Part shown: positions 44,851 through 55,468 of the stretch, piece by piece | Layout of the letters: each line of letters starts with the position of its first letter | Numbering within the stretch: position 1 is the stretch's first letter | NCBI GenBank assembly: GCA_039707655.1 | Contig: CM077673.1 | Location: forward strand, 269,460,288 to 269,524,287 | DNA from: Elymus sibiricus | Taxonomy: Eukaryota > Streptophyta > Magnoliopsida > Poales > Poaceae | Reading direction: 5' to 3' | DNA: 64,000 bases | The notes under the pieces: generated by a model | The model's database searches: none | What the model was told of the DNA's origin: nothing | The model's input: only the letters and a program-made list of their open reading frames with translations | Translations under genes and position numbers: made by a program

Positions 44851-45716
44851 TGTGCTAGGGTTTGGCAAGGCTCTGTCTGACCGATTTTCATGATAGGCTT
44901 TGACAGACTTTTGTGGAAGAGTTTGTGGGTGTTTTTGGTGACTATCACTTGTGCACATGGAGCATCTTGTTCACCAACAGTACCTTACCCCCCTTTAATA
45001 GTATTGGCTTTCCTATGGAGTCAAAGTGATTTCTCACAAAGTAAAATGTAGAGTCCTCTTGCTTGAAGCTTTGCCAATCCATTTCCTTGCATCTAGGGGT
45101 TTCTCCACAATCTTTTTGCCAACCCATCATTGAAGTTTTCCTGAAATATACTTAGTGGAAAACATTAGTTCAATGACATATATGTTGTTATTAATTACCA
45201 AAACCACCAAGGGAGCAAATGTGCTTTCAATCTCCCCCTTTTTGGTAATTGATGACAACATATAGATCAAAGCTTCGACATATGATATAATCAATGAATA
45301 TAATCGTCGCTTTGAGGAGTATGTGATAAGCAAGAGCTCCCCCAAAATTTGTGCATTATTTTGAATTTGCATTTGAATGCAAAAGCACAATCGATTAGGT
45401 ACATGGGGCACTCTTTCATGTCACATACAACTTGGTGGTGTGCGAGAATAATATGAACGGATATCATAGCACAACACAATCAAGTAAAGGTGAATTATCA
45501 TCTCATAAGCATCACAAGGATAGGAAATAGTAGCAATACACATCAAGTGTATGATCAAACACCAACAAGGTTTAACACAAGCAAACAAACCAAAAGATAT
45601 CAATGTTTTTAAAAGCGATAAAAAACGCTCTCTCTCTCTCTCTCGAAGCCCTAAAGATCTATATACATCTTCTCCCCCTTTGGCAACAAGTTACCAAAAA
45701 GTTCAAAGGTATATAA

Positions 45717-47770
45717 CTAAGCGCTCTTCTGGGGCTGATCTCCTCCGGTGGCTGATGAAGGAGTCGAGAGAACGGCTTCAGCGAAGATGTATGCAGATGT
45801 CATGGACGGAGTCGGAGTAGCAACTGGGGGTGCTGGAGGAGCTGCGGCAGGTGCTGATGAAGAAGGTCTAGACTCTGGAACTGGCACTGTGGCAGATCTA
45901 GCCTGAATCCTGAAATGAGTGGCTATCCTGAGAGGTGGACTATCCTCATCATTTGTAGTGTGGGGACTGGGCACGCCATCAACTTCCTTCTTGAGCTCAT
46001 TCACAGTCACTGTGAGCTCATCCACTTTGTTGTTGAGAATATGGAATTTGGTGTCAACAATCCTCGAGAGGCTCTCCTGGTTCTTCAATATGTTCCCGAA
46101 GTCCTTATGCATGCTGAGCACAGAGCTAAGGAGAAGATCCATCTGCTCACTCCTAGTCTTTGGCACCTGAGAACTAGTGTCTCTGGCTGCCTCTGCCTGT
46201 GCCTGTGTTGTAGCTGAGGTGGGATGATCTGGGTCCATCACCACAACATTGTCTTCTAGCTCTGGCAAGAGTGGCAAATGTGGTCGATCAAGTGCATATA
46301 TGTGCTTCTCCAGCTTGGAGTTCATAAGCATCTGAATATATGGAGCGTATCCACACGACCTCTTCTGATCTGCAGCAGTCCTCTTCACTGTCTCAACTAT
46401 CAAGTCCATCACTTTGAATCTGGTGTGTTGATCAAGATGGAGCTGCATGTTGATAGAATATCCTATTATCATCTTCTCATCTCCTGACTTAGGCATCAAG
46501 GTATGCCTTAAGATAGTGTTGATCGTGTGTAGTCCAGCCTGGAGGAAGTAAATGGATCCAAACTTGTGAGATGGCAAGTTTGCGGCAGGGATCTCATTGT
46601 ACATGTTCTTCATGGCATTATGATTTGCCTTGGACTCAGAGTACACATCCAAGTCTCCGCCTTGCACCTGTGGAGCTCCTAAGATGGCAGCCCACTCCTC
46701 AACTGTGGATTCATACCTGGTGCCTTATGTCATCCACACAATCCTACCATCTCCATAGAAATGTGCAGTGGAGTAGAATTGCATGATCATCTCGTCGTTC
46801 CAAGTGGTGTACTCCTTACCAACTAACTCATCAAGACCAATGCAGTGGAAGTTATCTTGCACACACGAAAAGTAATCCTCATTATCCTTGATGTGCTTCC
46901 AATCCACATATCTCATGTCACTCACTGCGGGGCTTTTGTCAAGCAAAACTCTTTCATAGAAATCTTGTTGTTCCTTTGTGTAGAACATGTAGTCTACAGC
47001 TGTCCTTCTCCTCTGAGAGTAAGGATCAACAGCTCTCCATTCTCTCAAATCCGAGTCCTTCCTCTTCTTCATGTCCTCGGCAACTGGATGACTGGCATTG
47101 TGCTCTAGAAGGTGTGGTCTGAGCTTCATCAAAACAAATTGTGTATCATCCTCAGCTTCCCTAAATGTAGAAGTCTTGTTCTTGCTAGAAGCTGGGATGT
47201 CTCTGGAAAACCTCTTGGGTTTAGGAACAGCAGCAGCCTTCTTGGGTGCAGTCTTGGTGCCTTTGAATGAGGTATCCTTAGGCATAGCATCAACCATGAG
47301 CTTTTTCTTCTTCTTAGGAGGAGCCTTGGCAGCTGGCTCTTCCTCCTCCTCAGCCTCAGCCTCAGCTGGGTCTTCATACATTGAGGTTTGTCTACCAACA
47401 ACATGTATGATCCTCTTCCTGCTTTTCTTCTCTCCAGACTTCTTGGGCATGGATTTCCTTGGGGGATCAATAGTCATTGTTTCCCTAGCACTCTCTGGTG
47501 CTCTCACTGACCCTGAGCTGGCATACTCCTTCCTTATTGCCTTCTTCTTGGATGTAGTGGCAGCAGCAGTGCTCTTGACAGTTGTATCTTTCTTGGGCAG
47601 CTCCTCTGGAACAAAATCGTCATCCTCCTCATCAGAATTCAGCTTTCTTCTTGCCCTGGTTGCAGCTTTGGGCAGATCTGGTGAGCTAGGTACATCATCA
47701 TAGCTCCCGTCAGGACTAGTGCGTCAACATTCTCCTCTGTGAAGTTATTCTAGCTATCATCAGAACCTGA
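45717..47770 (-). pseudogene. Accessory gene of element B replacing pol, one nonsense codon
   Basis: The long minus-strand frame 47507-45717 is open for 260 codons, then has a TAA at 46725-46727, and then 316 more codons from 46667 in the same frame. About 60 further N-terminal codons lie upstream, to the ATG near 47770, with an early stop and a frame change. The N-terminal third is highly charged with nuclear-localisation-like clusters (PPKKKKKLM, MPKKSGEKKSRKR). The middle has an alpha/beta-looking domain (WNDEMIMQFYSTAHFYGDGR, then EEWAAILGAP). The C-terminal part has heptads (LNNKVDELTVTVNELKKEV) and a Pro/Ala/Ser tail. The middle domain resembles putative plant transposon proteins (Transposase_32-like); this is tentative. 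It is preceded by its own promoter-like region. Confidence 0.72.
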
Positions 47771-47785
47771 CATCTCTGACCCTAT

Positions 47786-48600
47786 GAAATAGAGTATAGA
47801 AGAATGGAAGGGTTGAGTCATCACAAAATGCAGACAATTTTCTCAAAGATTTGAACTAAAATTTCTCAAGATTTGCATTCTGCCAAGTGAATATCGGTAC
47901 AACCGAGGCAAACTTTTCGGACCCACCGAGACAAACAACCTGCATTACAGAAACTTGGCACCACTTTCGGTGACACCGTAAATGGGCACTCGGTTTCACC
48001 GAGGTTGTTCTCAGTTGATCTAAAAAGGGAATCGGTGCTACCGATTCTTTTGCTTCGGTTCCACCGGGATTCAAGTTGCGGACGGCAAACCCTAAAAAAT
48101 CTTTCGTTCGCTATTCTAATGGAAGTTCTTGTGGATAGATCAATCTCAAAGCTTGTCTTATCGATGGAAAAGTCCTAATGCGCAAGATTTGGAGGGAGGA
48201 GCGCATGAGGGGTCGAAACTGTACCTTAATTCGGTGACGATCTCGCTACGGCGGCGACGGTGGTGAAGATTCCGTCAACGGCGTGGACTTCCAACGGCGG
48301 AGGCGCTTGGGAAGACGAAGGAGATAACCAGGGGTCTTTGTTCGGCAGCTAGGGTTTTGGACGGGATGACGTTTGAGAAAGTAATTTCAAAAGTCGGGTC
48401 CGCCTCTTTATATACCCGTGGCTGTCGGTGACGCTGGTTCTAACTTATCGGTGTCACCGAGTTTCTCTACTGTCAGCTGATAGGGAAACTTGGTGTAACC
48501 GAGAAGATGGAATCGGTGATACCTAGTGTGAAAACCATATCAACCCTAGGCATTCGATGAGACGGAGAATTTTGAGTTGGTTTCACCGAGATGCACTTGG
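47786..48600 (-). promoter_or_regulatory. Promoter, 5' leader and possible intron of the element B accessory gene
   Basis: A minus-strand TATA box TATATAAA is at 48407-48414. Downstream comes a leader with AAACCCTAG and GC-rich triplets typical of cereal 5' UTRs, then a splice-donor-like AAG/GTACAG near 48228. An acceptor-like TTTCATAG lies near 47787, just before an ATG at about 47770. TCGGT-NNN-ACCGA palindromes occur upstream of the TATA box (48448-48460) and also inside the putative intron (47894, 47990, 48032). This suggests an internal transcription unit separate from the LTR promoter. Transcript evidence is needed. Confidence 0.5.
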
Positions 48601-49474
48601 GAGGTTTTAATGGTCAGTCCTTGTCGATACGGAACTCCGAGTGCTCCTCACACAGAGAGATCGAAAAGTACTTGTTCAAATTTTGTGATGCAGCAAGAAT
48701 GGAATATGAGACGAGAAAGCATAGATAGCTAGAGAGTGGTCCTAGGCATTCTTGTCCATCCAATTGGCAAAAGAAAAACCAAAGTCCAAATAGCAACAAT
48801 TGGATGTCCTCGAATGAATAAAGAAATGCAGACCAACATGCTCACATAATAAGATGTCAAATGAAATCATGGCAAACATGCACATACATACTAGCATCTA
48901 TCAAGCATTTTGGCGATGACGGAGTCATCTATATATGAGTATATTGACTTAGGAGCCAAGTAAGAATACTTGATCATAGGTCATACTCATCGTTTAAGCA
49001 CAAGTGGGGTTACCACTTTTACATAAAGCATTTAATGTTGTCACATGCTATGAGATGCTTTAACTCAAGTCTTAGAGTAAAGCTCCCCCTTGATGTGACA
49101 TCCCCCCATAGGAGGGATAAACTAACCTTGGGTTTTGTCGATGAAGACTTCATGTGGGTGATGTAGTGGTGGATGCTCAAGGTTGATGAAGATCACCAAG
49201 AGTTGGGAGCATCCTTGTTGTTTCCTTACTCTTCTCACCTACATGGGTTAGTCCCAACACACAAGAGACAAATACAAGGATATCTATGGACATGGAGTGC
49301 AAAGCATACATGATGATGTCCATGGATTTGTTGATTACCTTGTCCCTTGCTTACCTTTGAGGGAATGTGTGACTCCTTGAACTATTGCATGATGTTGACG
49401 TGGATTGCAACTAGTTCTTGACAATAATAAATGTGAGTCAATTTCATTGGCGGAGTCACCCCTCAATAACTTCT
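48601..49474. other. Non-coding internal sequence of element B
   Basis: About 870 bp between the gag stop and the accessory-gene promoter, moderately AT-rich. No ORF above 80 codons carries a recognisable motif. In an autonomous relative this is where pol would begin. Confidence 0.5.
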
Positions 49475-51654
49475 CTAGTTCTTCTTCTTGGGGACCCACA
49501 TCAACTTGATGGGGATCCTTGGTGTTGAAGTGGCACTTGTAGAAGTTGAGCTTGAAGTAGCCTTGGGAACCCACTTCACCAAAGCTTGGGATTCATCTTC
49601 ATATGAGTCAATGTCCTCTTGAAGCTTCTCCTGGCCCTTGAGCTTGTGGTCTTGTGGTGGAAGGTCATCTTGAGTGTTTGTTCCCTTAGGAAGAGTATGT
49701 TCATACTTCTCCCTTTGAGGAACAAACTTGGGCTTGGGGTATTGACCTTCTTCCCATTCAACTCCATTTGCGTTGAAGTAGCCAATGCCATGGTTCTTCC
49801 GGTATCCTCCGTGCTTGCGTACAATCTCCTCAAATTGCTTACACCCGGCAAGACTCTTGTAGATACCTTTCTCTATAATCCCTTTCAAAAGTTCATTTTC
49901 TTGCTCGAGTGTGACTTGGCTAAAAGAAGTGTTAGTGGGATCAATAGAGCTACTAGAAGCAATATCATTGGGTTTATCATTTTTATTGCTACTAGTTGAA
50001 GAACCTTTCTTGCCTTTGTTACTAGTTTGCTTAGACTTAACTTGTGGAATGAATGTAGACAAGAGTAATCGTTTGGCTAGATAAGATAAAGTCTTCTTTC
50101 GAAGATCGTCATTGATAGCTTTAAGAAACTCATGTTCTTGCTCCAAAGTGAGCTTCTCGAAGCGTAGCTTCTCATGAGTCCTTACAAGCTCTCTATGATC
50201 TTCTAGAGTAGATTCATGGGCTAACTTAAGAGTGTTTAATTCTTTAGTTAGTTGTTCTATTTCCATCTTATCATCATCACATGACTTATCTTGACTACCA
50301 TGAAAATTATCAAGTTCATTTTGACTAATATCACTAGTTTTATCAAAGAGCAAGTCATCATCTTCAAGTAAATCATCTTCATCACTATTGAAATCAGGAT
50401 ACTCGGGGTGTGATATCTTGGGGCCTTTAGCCATGAAGCAACTTCCACTCCCTTCATTTGGTGAATCAACTAGATCATAGGAGTTGGTAGTCACTAGTGC
50501 AATTCCGGCAACACCTTCATCTTGACTATAGTCGGAGTTGGAGTGATAGCTTCTCTCGGAATGGTTGTCGGATTCGGAGCCGGAAACCCATTCACCAACA
50601 TGAGCTTGATGTCTTCTTCTTGTGTAGCTCTTGGTGTACTTGTCCTTCTTCTTCGAGTCCCTACTTCTCCTTGAGGGTCTTCGTTCATAACGGTCATCTC
50701 TACTCCTTCTCTCTATATGAGATGATTCATCTCTTGAGCTTCGCCTTCTAGGTGACTATTCTCTTCGTTTGTAGGGAGCCGTGCACTCATTGGAGTAGTG
50801 TCCGGGCTTCCCACAATTGTAGCAGTTTCGGTCACGACTTGACGAACACTTCTCTTCGTATCTTGAGTTGGAGCTTTGTTCTTTGCCTCTATTCTTGTAT
50901 ATCTTGTTGAATTTCTTGACCATGAGGCTTATCTCTTCATTGGTGACAAGGTTGTCGCTTGAAGTTGCGCGAGCATCACTTGTAGATTTGTAAGCACCGC
51001 TAGACTTGTTGTGAAGCTCTTCTTTGTCTTTGAGTGTCATCTCATTAGCAACAATCCTTCAAATGACTTCCGTAGGCTTGAGATCTTTGTAATTGGGCAT
51101 CATTTGGATCAATGTGCACACGGTGTCGTATCTCTCATCCAAAGCTCGAAGTATCTTCTTGGTGATGAATTTGTCGGTCATTTCCTCGCTTCCTAAGCCG
51201 GCAATCTCATTGGTGATGAGAGCTAGCCTAGAGTACATCTCTGCGACTCCTTCACCATCCTTCATCTTGAACTTGTCAGCTGACTTTGAAGAACATCCAA
51301 CTTGGATTCTCTCACGGATTCGGTACCTTCATGCATATCAACCAAAGTATCCCAAATTTCCTTGGCATTCTCAAGACGGCTGATTTTGTTGAATTCTTCG
51401 GGGCATAGGCAGTTGAAGAGAATGTCACGTGCTTGAGCGTTGTATTGCAACATCTTCAATTCTTTCGCGGTCGCTTCACGATCCGGTTCCTTTCCATCAC
51501 CAAAGAATTCACCTTGCAATCCAACACGAACAACGGCCCAAACGGCAGGGTTATGAACAAGAATATGCATTTTCATTTTGTGCTTCCAACTAGCAAAATT
51601 TGAGCCATCAAAGTACGGACCTCTACGGTGATAATTTCCCTCACTAGACGCCAT
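49475..51654 (-). pseudogene. Gag of element B, with a frameshift and two stops
   Basis: Starts at 51654 with MASSEGNYHRRGPYFDGSNF, a UBN2-type Copia gag opening (FDGSNFASWKHKMKMHI), and extends 130 codons. After a frame change near 51265 comes GEGVAEMYSRLALITNEIAG. A TGA at 51056-51058 and a TAG at 50753-50755 interrupt the same frame. A CCHC zinc knuckle CYNCGKPGHYSNEC lies near 50800, followed by an Arg/Ser-rich stretch. The last 339 codons (50494-49475) hold a coiled coil (IEQLTKELNTLKLAHESTLE) and end at MWVPKKKN. Sirevirus-type Copia gags have this long C-terminal extension. No protease, integrase or RT follows. Confidence 0.85.
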
Positions 51655-51707
51655 ACTCTCCTAGGTTGTGAGACCAATGCAATGGAGACCAAAGCTCTGA
51701 TACCACT

Positions 51708-53162
51708 TGTAGGATCGAAAGTATGTCTAGAGGGGGGTGATTAGACTACTTTAGTAAATAAAAATTCTACCTTTTCCCAATTTTAAGTGTTGGCAGATTT
51801 TAGCGATTATAGCAATTCAAGTACACCCTACTCTAAGAGTATAGCAGCGGAAAGTAAAGACAAGCATATGAAGTAGAGGGTAGGGAGGAAAATCAAACGC
51901 AATTTGGAGACACGAAGATTTTTCCCATGGTTCCGATAGGTGGTGCTATCGTACGTCCACGTTTATGGAGTCTTCAACCCACGGAGGGTAACGGTCGCGA
52001 GAGTCCACGGAGGGCTCCACCCATAAGGGTCCACGAAGTAGCAACCTTGACTATTCCATAACGGCTTCCGTCCACGAAGGACTAGCCTCACTATGGGTAG
52101 ATCTTCACGAAGTAGGCGATCTCCTTGCCCGTACAAACTTCTTGGTTCAACTCCACAACACAAAGTAGGAGGCTCCCAAGCGACACCTAACCAATCTAGG
52201 AAGCACCACCCTCCAAAAGGTAATAGGCTCGGTAATGTCGATGAACTCCTTGCTCTTGTGCTTCAAGATGATAGACTCCTCAACACACAATCACTCTCTC
52301 ACAGATTTGGCTTTGGTGGAAGAGATTGATTTGGTGGAAAGCAACTTGGGGAGGCTAGAGATCAAGATTCATATGGATGGAGTGGAATAGCTTGATCTCA
52401 ACACATGAGTAGGTGGCTCTCTCTTAGAAAATTGGATGGGGCAAGTATGGAATAGTTCTGAGTGCTTCTTTTTTGAGTGGGATGTGGTGAAGGGGTATAT
52501 ATAGGCATCCCCAAAAATCCAACCGTTACACCTAAAGTGACCAACTCGGTGACACCGAAGTATAAAACTCGGTGGTACCCAGTTGCTCCACAGGTAGCAA
52601 CTTTTGAATCTCGGTGAGACCGATACAGAAATCTCAGTGGTACTGATAAGGTGACCAACGGTCAGTTTCCCAAAATTCGGTGACGCCGATCCAAAATCTC
52701 GGAATTTCTGATTTTAAGAATCGAGGTAACAGAAAGTTGGCAAGCTGAACTCGGTGGCACCAAAGCAAAATCGGTTGCACCGATGTGCTAGGGTTTGGCA
52801 AGGCTCTGTCTGACCGATTTTCATGATAGGCTAGGACAGACTTTTGTGGAAGAGTTTGTGGGTGTTTTTGGTGACTATCACTTGTGCACGTGGAGCATCT
52901 TGTTCACCAATAGTACCTTACCCCCTTTTAATAGTATTGGCTTTCCTATGGACTCAAAGTTATTTCTCACAAAGTAAAATGTAGAGTCCTCTTGCTTGAA
53001 GCTTTGCCAATCCATTTCCTTGCATCTAGGTGTTTCTCCACAATCCTTTTGCCAACCCATCATTGAAGTTTTCCTGAAATATACTTAGTGGAAAACATTA
53101 GTTCAATGACATATATGTTGTTATTAATTACCAAAACCACCAAGGGAGCAAATGTGCTTTCA
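51708..53162 (-). repeat. Right (5') LTR of element B
   Basis: 1455 bp. The end adjacent to the internal region is followed on the minus strand by the primer site TGGTATCAGAGC (about 51690-51706). Confidence 0.93.
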
Positions 53163-53787
53163 AGGAGACGTGCTTCTGCAACGCTTTCACCTCTTCCACT
53201 GACCCCCAGTCAAGTCCCTTCCTGACCCATGACACCAGCCTGGTGGGAGGTCCGGATTTGAATTCGGGAGAGGCTACCCAATCCTCGCTGCGCAGTTCAG
53301 TGATATAAAACCATTCTCTTTGCCAGATTTTGATGGTGTCTATAAAGGTGCCTTCCGGCCATCCAACACGGGGAAGCTTGCTGATTACCACGCCCCCGCA
53401 GTCTGTGTGCTTGCCATTGACTATCTTCGTCTTGACATTAAAAACCTTTAGCCACAAGCCGAAGTGGGGTTGGACCCGTAGAAAGGCCTCGCAGATGATT
53501 ATGAAGGCCAAGATGTGCAAGAAAGAGTTCGGGGGAAGATCATGAAAATCTAACCCATAGAAAACATCAATCCCCTCACAAAGGGATGGAGCAGGAAGTG
53601 AAGCCCCCGGATGAAGTGGGGGACAAATACCACCCTCTCGCCTGGCCTAGGCGTGGGGATAACTTGGCCCTTCTCAGGCATGGTGAGTGATGTTGGGTGA
53701 AAGGTTGCCGACGTGCTTCAGCTCCTCGATGTCGATGTTGGTGACACAGGAGGCCTCCCACTTGCCCTTGGAGCCGGAGCCAGCCAT
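53163..53787 (-). pseudogene. Antisense gene of the outer element, 5' part (putative gypsy-type transposon domain)
   Basis: The start codon on the minus strand is at 53787 (MAGSGSKGKWEASC...). After about 37 codons the frame hits a stop near 53676. Coding similarity resumes through a frame change into HILAFIIICEAFLRVQPHFG, GLWLKVFNVK, WFYITELRSEDWVASPEF and SWVRKGLDWGSVEEVKALQK (about 53580-53165). The ICEAFLRVQPHFGLW block is the hallmark of the family named 'putative gypsy type transposon' (PF04195, Transposase_28). The gene continues at 42412-43769 and 34107-35472. A TATA box lies 130 bp upstream. The biochemical role of this family is unknown. Confidence 0.75.
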
Positions 53788-53917
53788 GGCTGAGCTTGGG
53801 ATGTGGTTTGGAAGGGTGGAGGAAGGACTAGATCTACGTGCTTGACCTCTGAAGGATGGGAAGGCAATGGTTGTGGAGGATCTGGAAGCGTGAGGAGGCT
53901 TTGATGGTTGTTCCCCT

Positions 53918-53925
53918 CTTATATG
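53918..53925 (-). promoter_or_regulatory. TATA box of the antisense gene in the outer element
   Basis: The minus strand reads CATATAAG followed by AGGGGAAC, 130 bp upstream of the ATG at 53787 and just inside the insertion point of element C. It suggests that the minus-strand gene had its own promoter. Confidence 0.55.
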
Positions 53926-53948
53926 CCGCTGAAATACCAAGAGCCCCT

Positions 53949-55468
53949 TGATAACCCACAAGTGTAGGGGATCGTTTGTAGACTTTTTCAACAAGTAAGA
54001 GTGTCGAACCCAACGAGGAGCTAAAGGTAGAACAAATATTCCCTCAAATTCTATCGACCATCGATACAACTCTACGCACACTTTAATGTTTGCTTTACCT
54101 AGAACAAGTATGAAACTATTTTGTAGGTGATAGGATAGTTTGCACGAATAAAACTAGAAGTACTTAGCGGGAATAAAACTACGAGTAAAAAACAAGATAA
54201 TAAAAGTTAGTTGTTTAGTAGAAAGCTTTTGTCAAACAAGAAGGTTATTTGTCCCTAGGCAATTGATAACTAGACCGGTAATCATTCTTGCAATTTTATA
54301 TGAGGGAGAGGCATGAGCTAACATACTTTCCGTACTTGGATCATATGTACTTATGATTGGAACTCTAGCAAGCATTCGCAACTACCAAAGATCATTAAGG
54401 TAAAACCCAACCATAGCATTAAGTATCAAGTCCTCTTTACTCCCATATGCAACAACCCACCTACTCGGGTCTGTGTATTCTGTCACTCACGCCACCCACC
54501 ATAGGCAAATCATGAACACATTGCAACACCCTACAGTGAGGATCCCCCAAGTTTGCGCGAGACGGAGGGCACCGTAGGACAGCACCATAATGAAATATAC
54601 ACTCATACCAACCATGATCATCAATTAGCCCATAGGACAAAACGGATCTACTCAAACATCATAGGATAGCCAAATATCATTGGGAAATAATATATGGAGT
54701 TGAGCACCATGTTTAATAGAGATTATAGTGGGGAAAAGAGGTGTTACACCACTGCATAGAGGGGGAGAGAGTTGGTGTTGACGGCGGCGAAGTTGTTGGT
54801 GTAGATCGCCGTCACGATGATTGCCCCGGCGGTGTTCCGGCGCCACCGGGAGAGAGGCGGAGAGAGCCCCCCTCCTTCATCTTCTTCCTTGCCCCCCCCC
54901 CCTAGATGGGAGGAGAGTTCCCCCTCTGGTCCATGGCCGCCATGGCGGCGGAGGGGCAGGAGCTCCTCCTAGATTGGATATCCCTCTCTGTTCTCTTCTG
55001 TTTCACGTTCCTCTTTTCTGGCCAAAAACCGTTTCTTATATTTCCGGAGATCCGTAACTCCGATTGCGCTGAGATTTTAACACGATTTTTTCCGGATATA
55101 AGCTTCCTTGCGCCCAAAGTAGAGCTTCAACCGACTTACGAGGTGACCACAACCCACCACGGCGTGCTTGGGCCCTGGGCGCGCCCTGGTGTCTTGTGGG
55201 GGCTGTGGGCCTTCTTTTCCATTGATTCCAACTCCCAAAAATCACATATATTCCAAAATAATTCTCCGTAAATGTTTATCGCGTTTGGACTTCGTTAGAT
55301 ATGGATATTCCGCGAAACAAAAAACATGCAACAAACAGGAACTGGCACTGGGCACTGGATCAATATGTTAGTCCAATAAATCATATAAAACGTTGCCAAA
55401 AATATGTGAAAGTTGTATAATATTGGCATGAAACAATCAAAAATTATAGATACGACAGAGACGTATCA
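53949..55468 (-). repeat. Left (3') LTR of element C
   Basis: 1520 bp, several percent different from the right LTR. It contains a GC-rich block with a run of C at about 54892-54902. The ORFs in that block are shadows. Confidence 0.9.

Larger units (their letters stand above)
43775..45229 (-). repeat. Left (3') LTR of element B
   Basis: 1455 bp. On the minus strand it runs from TGAAAGCACATTTGC to CGATCCTACA. It has a TATATATA box at 44563-44570 and a palindrome array at 44613-44850. Confidence 0.93.
43775..53162 (-). mobile_element. Element B: non-autonomous Copia (Sirevirus-like) element
   Basis: Two 1455-bp LTRs (43775-45229 and 51708-53162) with 13 substitutions by hand count, flanked by the duplication AGGAG (43770-43774 and 53163-53167). 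Minus orientation: inside the right LTR lies AGTGGTATCAGAGCTTTGG on the minus strand, the initiator-Met tRNA primer site. Inside the left LTR is a purine tract AAAAAGGGGGAGAT. It encodes a gag, then an unrelated gene where pol should be. The LTR similarity puts the insertion at a few hundred thousand years if a rate near 1.3e-8 per site per year applies. It disrupts the antisense gene of the outer element. Confidence 0.92.

Noticed and set aside
46845..47703. Plus-strand ORFs of 87-201 codons over the element B accessory gene
   Set aside because: Antisense shadows of the minus-strand gene; Ser/Leu-rich from complement of Lys/Glu codons.
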